A stretch of 64,000 nucleotides of DNA from Cafeteria roenbergensis (taxonomy: Eukaryota; Sar; Bigyra; Bicosoecida; Cafeteriaceae). The notes under the pieces were generated by a model. It saw only the letters and a list, made by a program, of their open reading frames with translations. It was not told the DNA's origin and searched no databases. Below are positions 22,502 through 35,500 of the stretch, piece by piece. Location: contig VLTN01000044.1 in the NCBI GenBank assembly GCA_008330645.1, positions 62,001 to 126,000 on the forward strand. Reading direction: 5' to 3'. The first letter of the stretch is position 1. Each line of letters begins with the position of its first letter. The position numbers and the translations under genes are program-made.

Positions 22502-25500
22502 CTACGCTGCCCCCCCGCCTCCGAGCGCTGCCAGCTCCTCTACAAGCTCGCGGCCGGTCGTCACCTCCGTCCCGCCCGATGCGACGGCTCTGCCGGCAGC
22601 CATGGACCCCCACTGCGCGATGTTGGTCATTTCACCCTGCGTGATGCCGCCCACCATAAACACCATTACCGAGGTGTAGGGCCCACCCGGGGCTGCGGAC
22701 TTTGATGGAGCGCCAGTCGCCAGACTCCTCATGGACGAGCTGTCCGTTGGGTCGACGAACACGAGAGACGAGCCGGCCCCGCTCGACGGGAGCACGCCGA
22801 CCTTGGCGTCGCCGGCCGCGGCAGCAGCGAAGCGCGTGGCCTGCGGGAGCGTGGGGTGCCGACACAGCAAGAGAGACGTCAACGGCGGTCAGGCGACGCT
22901 ATCACAATACGGTGTGTTGAACGACCGCGGCCGGATAGCAGCAGGAGGGGCACGCGACATGCTCACGGGGTGGATGGTGTCGCCACCAGCCAGCCGCGCC
23001 ATGGCCTCGGCACCCTTGGAGACGAGGCTTCGAGTCACGCCCGTGATTGCAGACATGAGGCTGCGGCCGAGCGCAGAGGGGGCGCTGGCCCCGTGTGCAG
23101 ATGCGGCGGCCACGTGGTCCGGGCTGCAGGTGCGGGTGGGGCAGTGGTGGGGGGGAAACAGGAGGTAGGAGGGGGGGGGGGGGGGAACAGGGGGGAGGGT
23201 TGGCCCCAGGGAAGTTGCGGTGGCGACAGGTGACAGCGCCGCCCGGGGAAGCCGTTGGCGTGGCCCAGTCGAGAGCGATGGGCCACAGTGCGGCTGTAAC
23301 GCGGCTGCAACGCGGCTGCAACGCGGCTGCTACGGCTCGGCGACAGCAGAGGCCGCAGCGGTCTCACGTGGGCTCGACGGCCATGGTCGCCGACTCCCTG
23401 CGATGGCGCTCCACCCACCGGATGGCCGCAGCCAGCCGACGGGCCTCCGCCACGGCCTTGCTGGCTCCGGCGGCGCCCTCGGCGGCGGCTGCTTCGGCCG
23501 CTGCGGACTCCGAGTTGGCCCCCGCCACCAGGCTGCCGAGCGTGGCGCCCAGCGCGCTGAAGGCGCTGCCGGCTGCCTCGGCCGCGGTAGATCCCCTGGC
23601 GTGCCTTGGAGGGGGCGGCAGCGAAGAGGCGCCCGTCTCGAGAGCGGCGCACAGCTCGTCAATCTCCTTGGGCGTCCCGTCCGCGGCAGAGCTCACAGCG
23701 AAGCAGCAAGCGAGCCGCGCCCTGTCCGAGAGGTCGCCGATGCAGCCACTGCCGTCGGCGCCCTCGCCGCGGAGCACTCGGAGCACGGCGGCCTTGGAGG
23801 GGGCTCGCTCGAGCTCGAACAAGTCGCTGAGGCCGCGACGGGCCACCTCTGACAGCACCGCAGTCATCAGCCTGCGCGGCAGTGGCAGCGGCGGCGGCAG
23901 TGGCGGCAGGGAGGCGTTCACATAGCGGCCCCCTGTGGGTGCCTCGCTCGAGACCGCCCACACGCTGAGCGGCCGCGCCGGCCTGGCGCGTGCAACTCAC
24001 GAGTGCGCGCTGCGGGAGGGCGGTCGCAGCGGGCCGGTGGCAGGCTCACTTGGTGTGCGCCTCCAGGCGCGCCTTCTGCTGCATGAGGGCGGGGAGGCGT
24101 TGCATTGCGTCACTGAGGGACCCGCCGGCGGCGCTTGCGTCGGCGCGGAGGGCTGCCTCCTTTGTCTTGACGTCCTGCAGCTCCTTTGCTGCGCGGGAGG
24201 GGCGGGGATGCAACAGCGGAGAGCTTGGAGCGATGCGGTGGTGTGTGGGGACGAGGCTCGATGGGGCGGGAGGAACGACGGGGCGGGAGGAACGACGGAG
24301 CGGGAGGAACGACGGGGCGGGAGGAACGACGGGGCGGGTGGGGATTTCGCTGCCTGCGCGAGGGCGCCGCTCGCTCACCCTGCAGCTCCACTGCGTCGCC
24401 GAAGGCCAGTCCGGCCGCCTGGGCCCAAAAGGCGTCCGTTGCTGGGTCGAGGTCCATGGTGACGGTGCTGCCGTCGGCAGCGGCGTCGGCTGCTGTGGCG
24501 TCGGGGGCGCTGCCTGGCAGGCTGGCGTGGGGCACCTTGACCCGAGTGCCGTCCGACGACACCTCCATGGTCTCTGCAACGAGCGCGGCGTAGGTCGAGG
24601 GGTGGGCCAGCCCGGAGGCGACGTCCTGCATGCGATCGACGAGTACGAGGAGCGGCCTCGGACCAAGGCCGACCCCGCCCGGACCCCCGGCCCCGCCTGC
24701 CGCCCTGATGCGGCTGAAGGCGGCGTGGGAGGCGCGGAAGCCGGGCGCAGCGAGGCGCTCCGCCAGCAGGCCCGCCGCCGCGCGGGCGGGCCCGTGGGCG
24801 CCGTGCGCAGCGATGGCGGGAATGAACCCCAGCGCCGTGAAGGCGGAGCAGATGCCTGCGGCAGGGGCGAGCAGGGCTCAAACTGGGCGGGAAAGCGGGC
24901 AGTTGCACGCGGTGCCGGGGGCTGCGGCCGCTGGCGCCTCGCGGGGAAGCCAGGCCGCGGCGTGCGAGCGCGCGGCCCAGCAGCAGGCCTTCTCACCGTC
25001 AGCGATGCGAGTCAGCGCAGCGCCGATGGCAGCGTCGGCCCCTGGCCCGACTGCCAAGAGTGTGGCTGTCGCCCGCGGCATGCCCAGACAGAGGGTGCGA
25101 GGTCCCGGGCACCGGAACCGCAGCGGGTGGCTGTGAAGGCCTGCGAGCCGGGCCGCGCCACCAGCCTCCACGGCCGCCTTGGCAAGATAGTCGATCTGTT
25201 CGGGAGTGGGCTCCGCCGTCAGGTTGACGTGGGCGGCGGAGTAAAGACCGAGCGCGCAGTCTGAGGCGATGCGATCGAACGCCGCGCGCGTGGGCTGCGG
25301 AGGGGCGGCACAGCGGCGGGAATCGCGGGCATAGCCGTCGCGCAAGCGGGGAGGCGGCAGTCGGATGCCTCAGGGGATCGAGAGGGCAGCCGGTGGGGGC
25401 GGCCTTGCACGGCTGAGAGCGCGGAGGCTGCGGGCGCGGCAAGGGCTTCTGGCGCCAGGAGCGCGCAGCGCCGGCCGGCCGCCCCTCGAGATGGCGCACG

Positions 25501-25998
25501 CGCAAGTACACCGGCGATAGCGTGCATGCGATACCAGCCAGACGCGGAGCAGGCAGGCGGCAGCCAGGCGGGATACAAGGGGGGGGGGGGGCAAGGTGCC
25601 AACCGCGGCCGCGACCAAGCTTGGCAGGTTCGACAACGCACCTCCGCCACATAAACGGCCGGCACGCCCGGCACGGGCTCGCGAGCAGAGTCAAGTGCAA
25701 GGTGCAACGTCGCCCCTAACCGCCGGAGCTCCGCCGCAGGGAACAGGTGGCTCAACACGTGCCTGCTCTGGGTGTCCATCACAAGCACCTTCCAGGCCAC
25801 CGCCCAAGGGGCTCCCGCTGCTGAACCGCCACCAGGCCGAGCAGGCGCTCCAGCTGCGGCGTGCTCGCCATCTCCCAGCTCGTTAAACCGGAGTGCATGG
25901 AGAGCAAATGCTGCGGGCACGGCAGCAGCAGCCGCAAACAAACGCGGTGGGGACGCGCCAACGAGCCGGGGCAAGGCACCTGGCCACCTTGCCGGCAT
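22502..25998 (-). CDS. SLY1: Sec1/Munc18 family vesicle-fusion protein SLY1 (SCFD1), seven exons
   Basis: Exons run 25998-25642, 25294-24997, 24855-24379, 24188-24050, 23871-23368, 23123-22967 and 22840-22502. They sum to exactly 757 codons with matching phases, so 756 residues against about 640 in animals. SLY1 binds the syntaxin-5/Sed5 SNARE and promotes ER-Golgi fusion. Diagnostic stretches appear in family order: WKVLVMDTQSRHVLSHL and VPGVPAVYV in exon 1, FDRIASDCALGLYS in exon 2, RPLLVLVDRMQDVASG and LDPATDAFWAQ in exon 3, LPALMQQKARLEAHT in exon 4, and VMVFMVGGITQGEMTN at the C-terminus. The extra length is alanine-rich sequence in exon 5 and the N-terminus. The start is uncertain. The exon 1 frame reaches ATG 25998, but another frame starting at ATG 25871 gives MASTPQLERLLGLV, which resembles the usual SLY1 N-terminus and runs into exon 1 one frame off. 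Confidence 0.92.
23171..23185. repeat. G15 homopolymer (C15 on the SLY1 sense strand)
   Basis: Fifteen consecutive G lie on the plus strand inside SLY1 intron 5 (23367-23124). On the sense strand this is a C tract about 45 nt before the CTGCAG acceptor, where a polypyrimidine tract could sit. Confidence 0.8.
23290..23333. repeat. 11-bp tandem repeat, four copies, in SLY1 intron 5
   Basis: The unit GCGGCTGCAAC is repeated four times with two single-base variants. It is a non-coding minisatellite inside the intron and is probably variable between strains. Confidence 0.8.
24264..24338. repeat. 17-bp tandem repeat, four copies plus a part copy, in SLY1 intron 3
   Basis: The unit GGGCGGGAGGAACGACG occurs at 24264, 24281, 24298 (one change) and 24315, then a partial copy. 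It fills much of the 190-nt intron 24378-24189. No coding role was seen. Confidence 0.85.
25295..25641 (-). other. Intron 1 of SLY1 with a G13 tract
   Basis: This 347-nt intron has the only GTGCGT donor among those I placed and ends CCGCAG. It joins VYVAE to PTRAAFDRI in phase 0, matching the continuous SLY1 sequence. A run of 13 G on the plus strand lies at 25579-25591. Nothing else was seen. Confidence 0.75.
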
Positions 25999-26596
25999 CC
26001 GACGGACGCAGAGCGGGGACTTCCATGTCGATCGCACCTCTCTGGCATGCTCGCAGGTCCATGGCGCGGCACGTGGCAGCCTGAGAGCTGGTTCCTGGCG
26101 GTGCTCGGGTGTGGGCGGCTCTGCCGCTCTCGGCGATCGGCGAAGCGCCCGAGGCGAACCCCCGCGGTGCCGCGCGGCTGCAAGCTCCAGTCCCGGCCGT
26201 GACACCTGCGCCTGCTCCGCCCAGGACCACTGGGCTTCCTTCGGGGGCGCCTCACGCGTCGCCGCCTCGGGTCCTCGCAACCTCGGGCGCTTGAAGCAAG
26301 GCCAAAAGCCCAGTTGCCGTCGCCTCGGCGTTCCTGGCCCTTGGAACCCGGCACGCAGCCCTGCTGGACTTGCAACCAGGGAAGCTGCGGGAAGCATGAG
26401 CACCTCAAGCAGCCAGCTCGGGGCGCCCACCCTGCCAGCCCAACAGAGCACGGTCAGCAGGTCGGCAAGTGCGCTGAACAGACTCGCGCGACCGTCGCAT
26501 TCGAGCAGCCCCGCGCAGCAGCGCCAGGACGACGTACCACCGAGCCGAGATGCGACGCCCAGGCCTATGAACGGCATGCCAGGTGCTCCTTGCGCC
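25999..26596. other. Divergent promoter region between SLY1 and the giant receptor
   Basis: About 600 bp separate the two presumed start codons. The plus frame is open across it, and ATG codons at 26396 and 26567 could extend the giant protein. I prefer ATG 26597 because it gives a signal-peptide layout like the paralogue's. No defined promoter motif was recognised. Confidence 0.4.
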
Positions 26597-29500
26597 ATGA
26601 ACGCGAGAGCTCCGGCCCTTGCCACGCAAGCAAGGCCCGCGTGGCGCTCATCACCGCAGCGTTGTCGGCAAGCAACAGGCATCCCTTTGGCAGTGGTGGC
26701 TTGCGCCGCCGTGGCACAGGCATTGGGTGCGCTTGAACCCTCATGGAGGACGACAGCAGCGATGCAGCATTTCAGGGAGCTCTCTTCTCAAACTCGACAT
26801 CTCGCAGTCGATGACTCATTGCTAACCTTTGACTGCACCGGCATAGCTGGAATCAATGGTCCCCCTACCGAGCCAGGCACTGGGCTTGAGGAGTGGGGAC
26901 AGTTCGGGTACTCCCTCGCAGCCATGAGTGGTGGCCTGCTGGTCGGGGCGCCCAACTCGAGCGCCGGCAAAGGTCAAGTTCACTACTTCCCGTTTAGCAG
27001 AATCACGCAGGCTGACGGTGCGTACCAGACGTACACCATCCTTCCCTTTATGAGCTCCAAACTCGATGGAGTCCTAGAGCAGGGCAGGCTTGGAGAGCTG
27101 CTTGCAACTGACTCAAGTGGCGTGACTGCGGTGGCGGCTCAGGTGAACGGGAGCCACACCCAGTTAATTGCGTGGAAAGCACCGGCTCCGTTTCAAGACC
27201 TTGACCTCCAGGCGGGGGTGCTGACAAGGCCAGACTTTGCTCCAGGGCGCCCAACTGCTTTGGCTATGGACGACTCGATTGTTGCTTTAGTCACGTTTTC
27301 TGGGGTCTCGTGGGGTCTGTACCTGACTCCTGTCTCGGCCATTTTCGCGGAACACAGTGAGCGCTTGCCCGACGCGGCTCGAAACGCAAGTTTCTACCAA
27401 TGGTTTCCCACGCCCAGCGTGTCGGCTAGCCCTTCTTCGTCGATGACTTCGTCTGCATCGCCGAGCGCGACAGCGACTGCGTCTCCGAGCGCGACAGCGA
27501 CGGCGTCTCCGAGCGCGACAGCGACTGCGTCACCGAGCTCGACAGCGACTGCGTCTCCGAGCTCGACACCACTTGGAAATCTCGAAGACCCAGCACAAGT
27601 CATTGGGCGGGCACTGCAAGACCTGGACGTGCCCTCGACAGGCTCCACAAGCGGGGCGACTGAGGGCAATGTCACGCGTTTCTCTGCGCACTTCGGCATC
27701 GCCGTTTCAGGCGGTATTGTGGTCGTGGGGATCAGGGCGCTTCGAGGTCAGAATGCCACCGTGGCGCTGGTGCGAGTTGACCGTCAAGCCAGCGTGCTGT
27801 GGACATCAAACCTTGACGTTGATCTCAGCGACGACGGAGCAAGTCTGGCCGCAACTCGCGACGCTCAGACTGGTGATACAACTCTGGCCTTGTTTCTTTC
27901 TCGCGAAAGGTCCGCTCACTTCTTCGAGTGGCCCGAGAACCCTGGAACGGCAGCGGCAGTCAAGGCTGCCGGACGCGTTCTGATGCCTGAGAGTGTGGAC
28001 GTGACGTGCGCGCCCCCATCAGCGCGGGATGGCCTCTTCGTGGTGCCGACGAACTGCGGAGGATCGTCTGGCGGCTCCGTCGCCATCGTTGACCGCGCAA
28101 ACTCCAACTCGCAGTGGCGCTGGCGAGATTGGCCAATTCAGCAGTTCGGCCCTGTGGCGAGCCACCAAAACGGGAAGCTGTTCCTTGCGGATCCCTCCTA
28201 TCGCCGATCCGCGACATCTGAGCCAACGGGTTCAGTGCGGTCTTACTTTTGCCAAACTCGGGCGACCCCCTCGCCTTCTGCAACTGCTAGTATTACGCCC
28301 TCGTCCACCGCTTCGCCGTCCGTGTCCCCGTCCTCTTCGCCAAGCCCTTCAACTTCGCCTTCGGGAACGCCGAGTCCCTCGTTTGTCCCCTCAGCCCCAA
28401 GGGCGGAAGGCAACTTCGAGTTGGTGGTCGCAGAAGTGGGGTTGCCATTCGTCCACTTCGTTGCAGCCCCCTTTTGCGCTGACACGGACACGGGCAAGAA
28501 CATGGAATCAGTGTCCGACCTCCGGGTTTTCGTTGCCAGCGCCGGCGAGTTTCCGAATGGGCTTGCGGTCGGCGGAAACGGTTCAACGCAGGCCGAAACC
28601 CTCAGCGGTCGCGGTGCGCTCGTTTTTGGAACGCCGGAGTCGGTTGCAAACGTCACCTTCAGGGCTAGCTGCGGAGACACGTTCGGGCTGCTGTCCGTGC
28701 GATCCGTGGATTTGACGTACGTGTGCCTTGCGTCCGTGACGCAGGTTCAAGTCTGGCGCTCCAGCGCTCAGCCCTCCAAGGCCATCAGCGAGCCTTTGGA
28801 AGACGCAGCGCTGACAATTTCCATCCACTTTTCGGCACCATTGGTGCGCAGCCTCAACAACGCCAGCCTGCGAGCCAGCGGCTTTCTGCTTGACGGCACG
28901 CCTTGGATGTCAACCGACGGCCAAATTGCGTTTGTCAACGCGTCTGTCGTTGGAAACGCGTCCGAATTGTCGCTCCAGGTTCGGAGCGACCTGGGTGCAG
29001 GCCATCTGTCATCCAGCAAGGCCTTCCAGTGGGAGTTCCGACAGCGCCCAAAGTCTGTGATCCTTTGGAGTGGGCCGGCCGGGGCAGAGACGGAGCAGCA
29101 GCAGGGCGGCACCATTACCAGCAGTGACAGCCTGTTTGCCCGGTTGTCGTTCGCGACGCCAAAGGGTCCAAGCCAAGTCTCGGCATTCCAGCTCGACATT
29201 TCCGGCCTGGTGGTGTCCGGATCACCGGCTTCACTGAACGATGACGACACGGAATGGCTGGTTCCTCTTGCGATTCCGGACGGCAGCCGCGGCCTTCTTT
29301 CTGTCAACTCGCTCAACTCCGGGCCCCTTGGCACGAGCCCCGGGCTACTCCCCGCGGCCGAAGCAGCGATGGGGGCATTTCGAGCTGAGGTTCTGAGCAT
29401 TCAGCTCGTTAAACCAGGCTCTTGCACCGAGCTTGACAAGTTCACGCCCGATGGCGCCACCTCGACGCAAGTTGTGTCGAACCAGATGGACTTATTAGTC

Positions 29501-32500
29501 GACTTCGGGGCTGCGGTTAGCAACTTTTCCGAACAGGCCCTGAACCTGACAAACCTGAAAACCCGCGGGGAGGCAGAAATTGTCCAGGCCTCGGCAACAA
29601 ATCAAGCTGCAGGGAAGCGGTGGCGGGTTCCACTGGAGGTGAATGCAACAGGTGGAGACGCAATCTCGATCGCAGTGAGCGTGCGCGTCGGGCCCGATAG
29701 CGCCACGCTGCCTCAGCTAACCGGCAACGCCTCCCTCCTGCTGGGCTTTGGGCTCGTTCGTCCGTCAGACATTGCTGTGATGGCGGGAGCCACGCCCTCT
29801 GCCCTGACGCCTAGAATAGTCGGTGATGCTGATGCCAGCATGAACCTGTGGGTAGTCGTGTCGTTTCCCCTGGCCGTCAATACGATGAGGCTACAGCACT
29901 TTGTGCTTCAAGGCCTCAAGGAAGCGCCAGGCGCGAAGCCCGTCGCACTTCAGGACGCGCCCAGCCTGGAGACTCTGTCCTCGAGCCTGGATTCTGGGGC
30001 GAAGCATTGGGCCTTGCGCGTCACTCCCATCGACTTGGCAGATTCAGCCAGCGCCAACACTCGGCTCTCTGACGAGTGCGAGCTGGGCAACACCGGCTGT
30101 GTGAACCAGGCGCCGTCGATTTCCTCACATGCAACAGGTGTGACCCTCGGCCTGCGGTCCGTCGCCACAGCGCTTCAGGTTGTGGAGTGGGATGCCGAGC
30201 TGCAGACACCCAAGAACACGATGGCGCTCAACTCCTCCGCCAGTTCCGCTTCTTGCTTTGCGGTGATTGCAACCTTCATGACGGGACTGAGGTCCTTAGA
30301 TGTCGCCGACTTTCGTCTGGCGGGCCTTAGTGCAAGCATCAGCACCGACGACTGCGGCTCGGCGAATCTTGGCCAGCAGCTGCCGAACAGCACTGATGCC
30401 AACGGCAGAGTGTGGCGCCTGCTTGTGGTTCCTCTTGAATCTGGGAAGGCGAGCGTCAGCTTAAAAGACGGCCTGGGGACCAGCTCCCCGAGCTACACCC
30501 TCGGGCCATCCGTGCACGACCGGCACTTTGAGCTCAGGGTGCAAGTCAAATCTCTGGACTGGCTCACCTGTGCTGCGAACCCCTGCCAAGCGCTCACCAG
30601 CTCGGCAACAACGGACCGCAGCCTCGCTCTGCGGGTGACCTTCAACCGGCCAGTCGCCCACTTCGTTGCCGCGCGAGACCTGGCGCTCGCAGGGCTCGCC
30701 GTCAGCGGCGAAAGCAGCGACCCCGGCCCGCGCGCGGTGTGGGTGGTGCACCTCGTCCCCACCGCTGAGCGGAGCGACGTGTCCGCCACTGTGTTGCCTT
30801 TCCGATCAGGACTGTGCAACGCTAGCGAAGCCGGAAGCTCCTGGAGCTGGGCAAGCGGTCCAGCTACCTCTTGCTCCCTCGCGACGCCGCGCATCGCCGC
30901 CACAGGGCCGATGGCAGCCGCAGTCCAAGTGCAGGCCAAGCCCACGGCGTTGGGCTTCTACAAGCAGCCCGTGCTTGATCCAGGCTCCAAGATTGCACCT
31001 GATACGGCAGCGTCGGACCTGTGGGTCGTGGCCGACCTGTCCCTGCCGGTCTGTGGGCTGCCAGCAAGGGCGTTCGTCCTGTCGAACGCGACTGCGACTC
31101 TGTCGGACCCGGTTGCAGTGCGCATGGATGAGACGGCGCTGAGTGGCGGCTGCTCGAGTCGATGGGCCATGCATGTCCAAGTTCACGACCGTGCAGGGAG
31201 CATCCGCGCGGAGGTGCGGCACATGGCAAGTTGCGACAGTCTCGATGGGCAAGCCGACGACGATGGCTGCTTTGCAGCGCCTCCCTCGCCACTGCTGGAG
31301 GCCGGCTCCTCGGCGAACGCGTCGATCAGTCTACGGACCCGAGTCACGTCGGTCTCAGTGTTCGAGGGGAGTCTGGCAAAGGCAGGGGAGCGGACGCTGG
31401 CAGAGCAAGTCCGTTCTGGAGGCTCGTCGTCCGAGACTTGCTTCACCGTGGTCGTGGAGTTCGAGCGAGGCGTTTCGGGCCTGGAGGCCGGTGATGTGGA
31501 CCTTGTTGGCTTGGAGGCGACGGAATGCTCGACGCAGACCGCCAGCCAGCCACAGAGCGATGCCACGGGGCAGCGTTGGTTGCTTCATGTGAGCGTCGGA
31601 GCTGAGATCACGTCCCACGAGATGGGTGCAGGAATTCGGCCGTCGAGCGGTCGGGCCGAGCCGGAAATTGACACAGCCAGCGCGCAACGAGTCGGCTTTA
31701 GCTTCCTTGCCACAGTGAAGACAGTCCAGTGGCTTACCTGTGCTGCGAACCCCTGCCAAGCGCTCACCAGCTCGGCAACAACGGACCGCAGCCTCGCTCT
31801 GCGGGTGACCTTCAACCGGCCAGTCGCCCACTTCGTTGCCGCGCGAGACCTGGCGCTCGCAGGGCTCGCCGTCAGCGGCGAAAGCAGCGACCCCGGCCCG
31901 CGCGCGGTGTGGGTGGTGCACCTCGTCCCCACCGCTGAGCGGAGCGACGTGTCCGCCACTGTGTTGCCTTTCCGATCAGGACTGTGCAACGCTAGCGAAG
32001 CCGGAAGCTCCTGGAGCTGGGCAAGCGGTCCAGCTACCTCTTGCTCCCTCGCGACGCCGCGCATCGCCGCCACAGGGCCGATGGCAGCCGCAGTCCAAGT
32101 GCAGGCCAAGCCCACGGCGTTGGGCTTCTACAAGCAGCCCGTGCTTGATCCAGGCTCCAAGATTGCACCTGATACGGCAGCGTCGGACCTGTGGGTCGTG
32201 GCCGACCTGTCCCTGCCGGTCTGTGGGCTGCCAGCAAGGGCGTTCGTCCTGTCGAACGCGACTGCGACTCTGTCGGACCCGGTTGCAGTGCGCATGGATG
32301 AGACGGCGCTGAGCGGCGGCTGCTCGAGTCGATGGGCCATGCATGTCCAAGTTCACGACCGTGCAGGGAGCATCCGCGCGGAGGTGCGGCACATGGCAAG
32401 TTGCGACAGTCTCGATGGGCAAGCCGACGACGATGGCTGCTTTGCAGCGCCTCCCTCGCCACTGCTGGAGGCCGGCTCCTCGGCGAACGCGTCGATCAGT

Positions 32501-35500
32501 CTACGGACCCGAGTCACGTCGGTCTCAGTGTTCGAGGGGAGTCTGGCAAAGGCAGGGGAGCGGACGCTGGCAGAGCAAGTCCGTTCTGGAGGCTCGTCGT
32601 CCGAGACTTGCTTCACCGTGGTCGTGGAGTTCGAGCGAGGCGTTTCGGGCCTGGAGGCCGGTGATGTGGACCTTGTTGGCTTGGAGGCGACGGAATGCTC
32701 GACGCAGACCGCCAGCCAGCCACAGAGCGATGCCACGGGGCAGCGTTGGTTGCTTCATGTGAGCGTCGGAGCTGAGATCACGTCCCACGAGATGGGTGCA
32801 GGAATTCGGCCGTCGAGCGGTCGGACCGATCCAAGCATTGATGTCTCTCAAGCGCCCTCGGCAACGTTTGAGTTTCGCTCAAGGGTGGCATCCGTGGAGG
32901 TGGCGCAGCTGACGGCCAGCGAGGGAGCTGGCGAGCCACCTTTCCCCGCAACGTCGACCCTTCGAGTGAGGTTCTTATACGAGCGACCTGTACGCGACTT
33001 TGATGCAAGTCGTGATGCTTGGCTTGTGGGCGGGAGGTTCGTGGCCGGGAGCCAGGCTGCTATCGAACCCAGCGGCTGGGAGTTTCACGTCACCCCGACC
33101 GGCTCAACAGCCGAGGTACTGGTTGTTGCCCTGCACTGGCAGAACAGGTCGTGCGACTGGACAAGCGGGGCGAGCCGAAGCGCTATGTCATGCTCGGTGA
33201 CGGTGCCAAGAGTGGCCGCCGATGGCAAAGCCGTGCGCGTGGCGCACGCGCCAGTCAGCGTTGAGCCGGAGGATGCCAAGCTCCTACCGTACCCGGCAAT
33301 CGCCAAGTCGATTTCGCTCGACGGAACGTCGGTTACTGTCAACAACTTTTGGGTTCTCATCACTTTTGAGCAGCCGGTTGCAAACGTCCCGCTGTCTGCG
33401 TTCGGATTCGTTGGTCTGGAGCCCTTTTCGTCCCTTGACAGGAATGACTTGTCGATCGAATACCTGTCGACACCAGCCGCAGTGCAAGCGAACGCCAGCG
33501 AACTGCTTGGCTGGGATTGTCAGGGATGCTCTCGGTTCTGGTCACTGTTTGTCAAGGCAAGCGGCGGAACGAACTCGCTTTCCTTCTTCGCAGCCGAGGC
33601 GAGTACGTGTCCGAATGAGGACGACCAATGCGTCCTTCCCCGGCCTTTGGTGGAATCAAGCGGTGCCATCAAGTCAGGGGACGTGCAGTTCCGGTCGAGC
33701 GTCGTAAAGCTGGAATTTGTTGAAGTTCTGAATCGTGGGCAGTCCTTCGCAGTCGTGTCTGATGGCGGGTTCGTGACGAGCCAGTGCCTATCCGCTCGCG
33801 TGACCTTCGCCGAGGGCGTGCGGAACCTGACTGCAAGCCACTTCCGGCTGCAGACCGTTGAGGCGCGTGACTGTGACAAGGGCAACGCTGCGTCGGTTCC
33901 GGCCCCCGTCGCTGGTGACGAGACGGTATGGCAACTGCCTGTAACGCTGGCCCTGGGTGACCTGGACAAGGAATTTAGCTTCGTCATGGACGCGGAAGCC
34001 CAACCGCCCTCAGTTCCAAACTTTGTGGCGACGTCCATGCGAACTTCCGCCACGTTTCGGGCAAGAGTGAACACCGTGAGGCTGCTGGATTCCCGGACAG
34101 GTGCTGATTTGTCGGGCGGTCTGATAACTTCAGACTCGGTTGAAATCGTGACAGAGCTGTCCTCCCCGGTAGCAAGGTTTCAGACCAAGCTCGACATGTG
34201 GGTTATCGGAGGCACGGTGGTGTGGGAGGAATTCAGCGCTGAAAACGCAGACCAGGCTAGGAACACTTGGCGGGCAAACGCTACCATTGATCCTGGCGCG
34301 AGCGTGTTCTACGTGGAAACGAAGCCAAGCCAGGCATACCTCTGTGAGGCGTCGCACAACGTCCGCCAGGGACTCGGGCAATGCAGTATCACCGGACCTG
34401 CCCTTGGAGAAGCTTTCTTTTCATCTTGGGGCGTTCGGGCAGACGTTGCCACGTATCCGATTCGCTGGCGCATGTTTGATGCTGAGACGAGTCCGATGGA
34501 GCTTCTTGCGCCTGGTACCCCCGCAAGAACGTCGCTCATTGCTGTTGAGGTCAGGTTCGCGCGCCCAGTCCGCTTCCTGCCGGCGTGGGCATTCAATCTC
34601 ACGTGCATGTCTCCAATTCCGGGCATGCCACCGGTGGCCGCCCTGGGATGCACAGATACCTGGATCGTGCACGCAATACCAGATAGTGGCTGCAGCAGTG
34701 TTGTGGCAAGCATACGCAATGCCAGCAGCTGCGCTGACGCAGGTGTGACAGCTCTGTGCCCCAGCGACCTTCCCGCCCCTCGAATTGTGGCCCTCGGAGC
34801 CCCTGCCTCGGCGCCGCACCGGGTCATGGCAACGCAAATGACGGTGGCAGTCTGGGAAGACGACAATGGCGATGGGAGGCCAGGCGACGGAGAGCAGCGC
34901 GTCGCGAACGGTGGGGTCACCTCCGCACGGTGCCTCTCCGTCCGCGTCGCGTTCGGCTCCGGCATCCGGGGACTCACTGCGAAGCACTTCGATCTGCGAG
35001 GACTGCTGCCGCAGCGCTGCCGGCCGCACGCCAGCTCGGCAGCAGCCGAGCCGAGCGAGGCCGTGCAGCTCGATGCGTTCGGCGCCGAGTGGGCCCTTGG
35101 CGTCGTCGTGGCGCCCGAAGCGGCGCGGGTGACTGCTGGCCTGTTCGAGCCTGGCACGGCTGACTCTCCCATGACGTCTCCTTCGTACCGGGTCACCAGC
35201 TCGGCATTGGCACTTGAGTACCGGGTCCGACTCCTTGGCATGTCGCTGTGGGAAGTGGCGGGCGCCGTGGGCGCCCAAACACCTGCTGGACGAGAGGTTA
35301 CAGCCGGATCCACATCGGCGACCCGGCTCAAGCTCCGGGTGCAGTTCGAGGGACCCGTCCGGGGCCTCTCGGCTGGAAGGGACATATCGCTGGATGGTCT
35401 GCGGGTCGTGGAGGAGAGCCCCGACTCCGGGCCCGACGGCCAGCACTTTGCGGACGTGTGGAACATCACGGTGGAGCCGACTGGCGAGCGCTCAGACGTC

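Noticed and set aside
25772-26596. Leftward extension of the giant receptor frame from a GTG
   Set aside because: It overlaps SLY1 exon 1 on the other strand, has no ATG at its start and would place the signal peptide far inside the protein.
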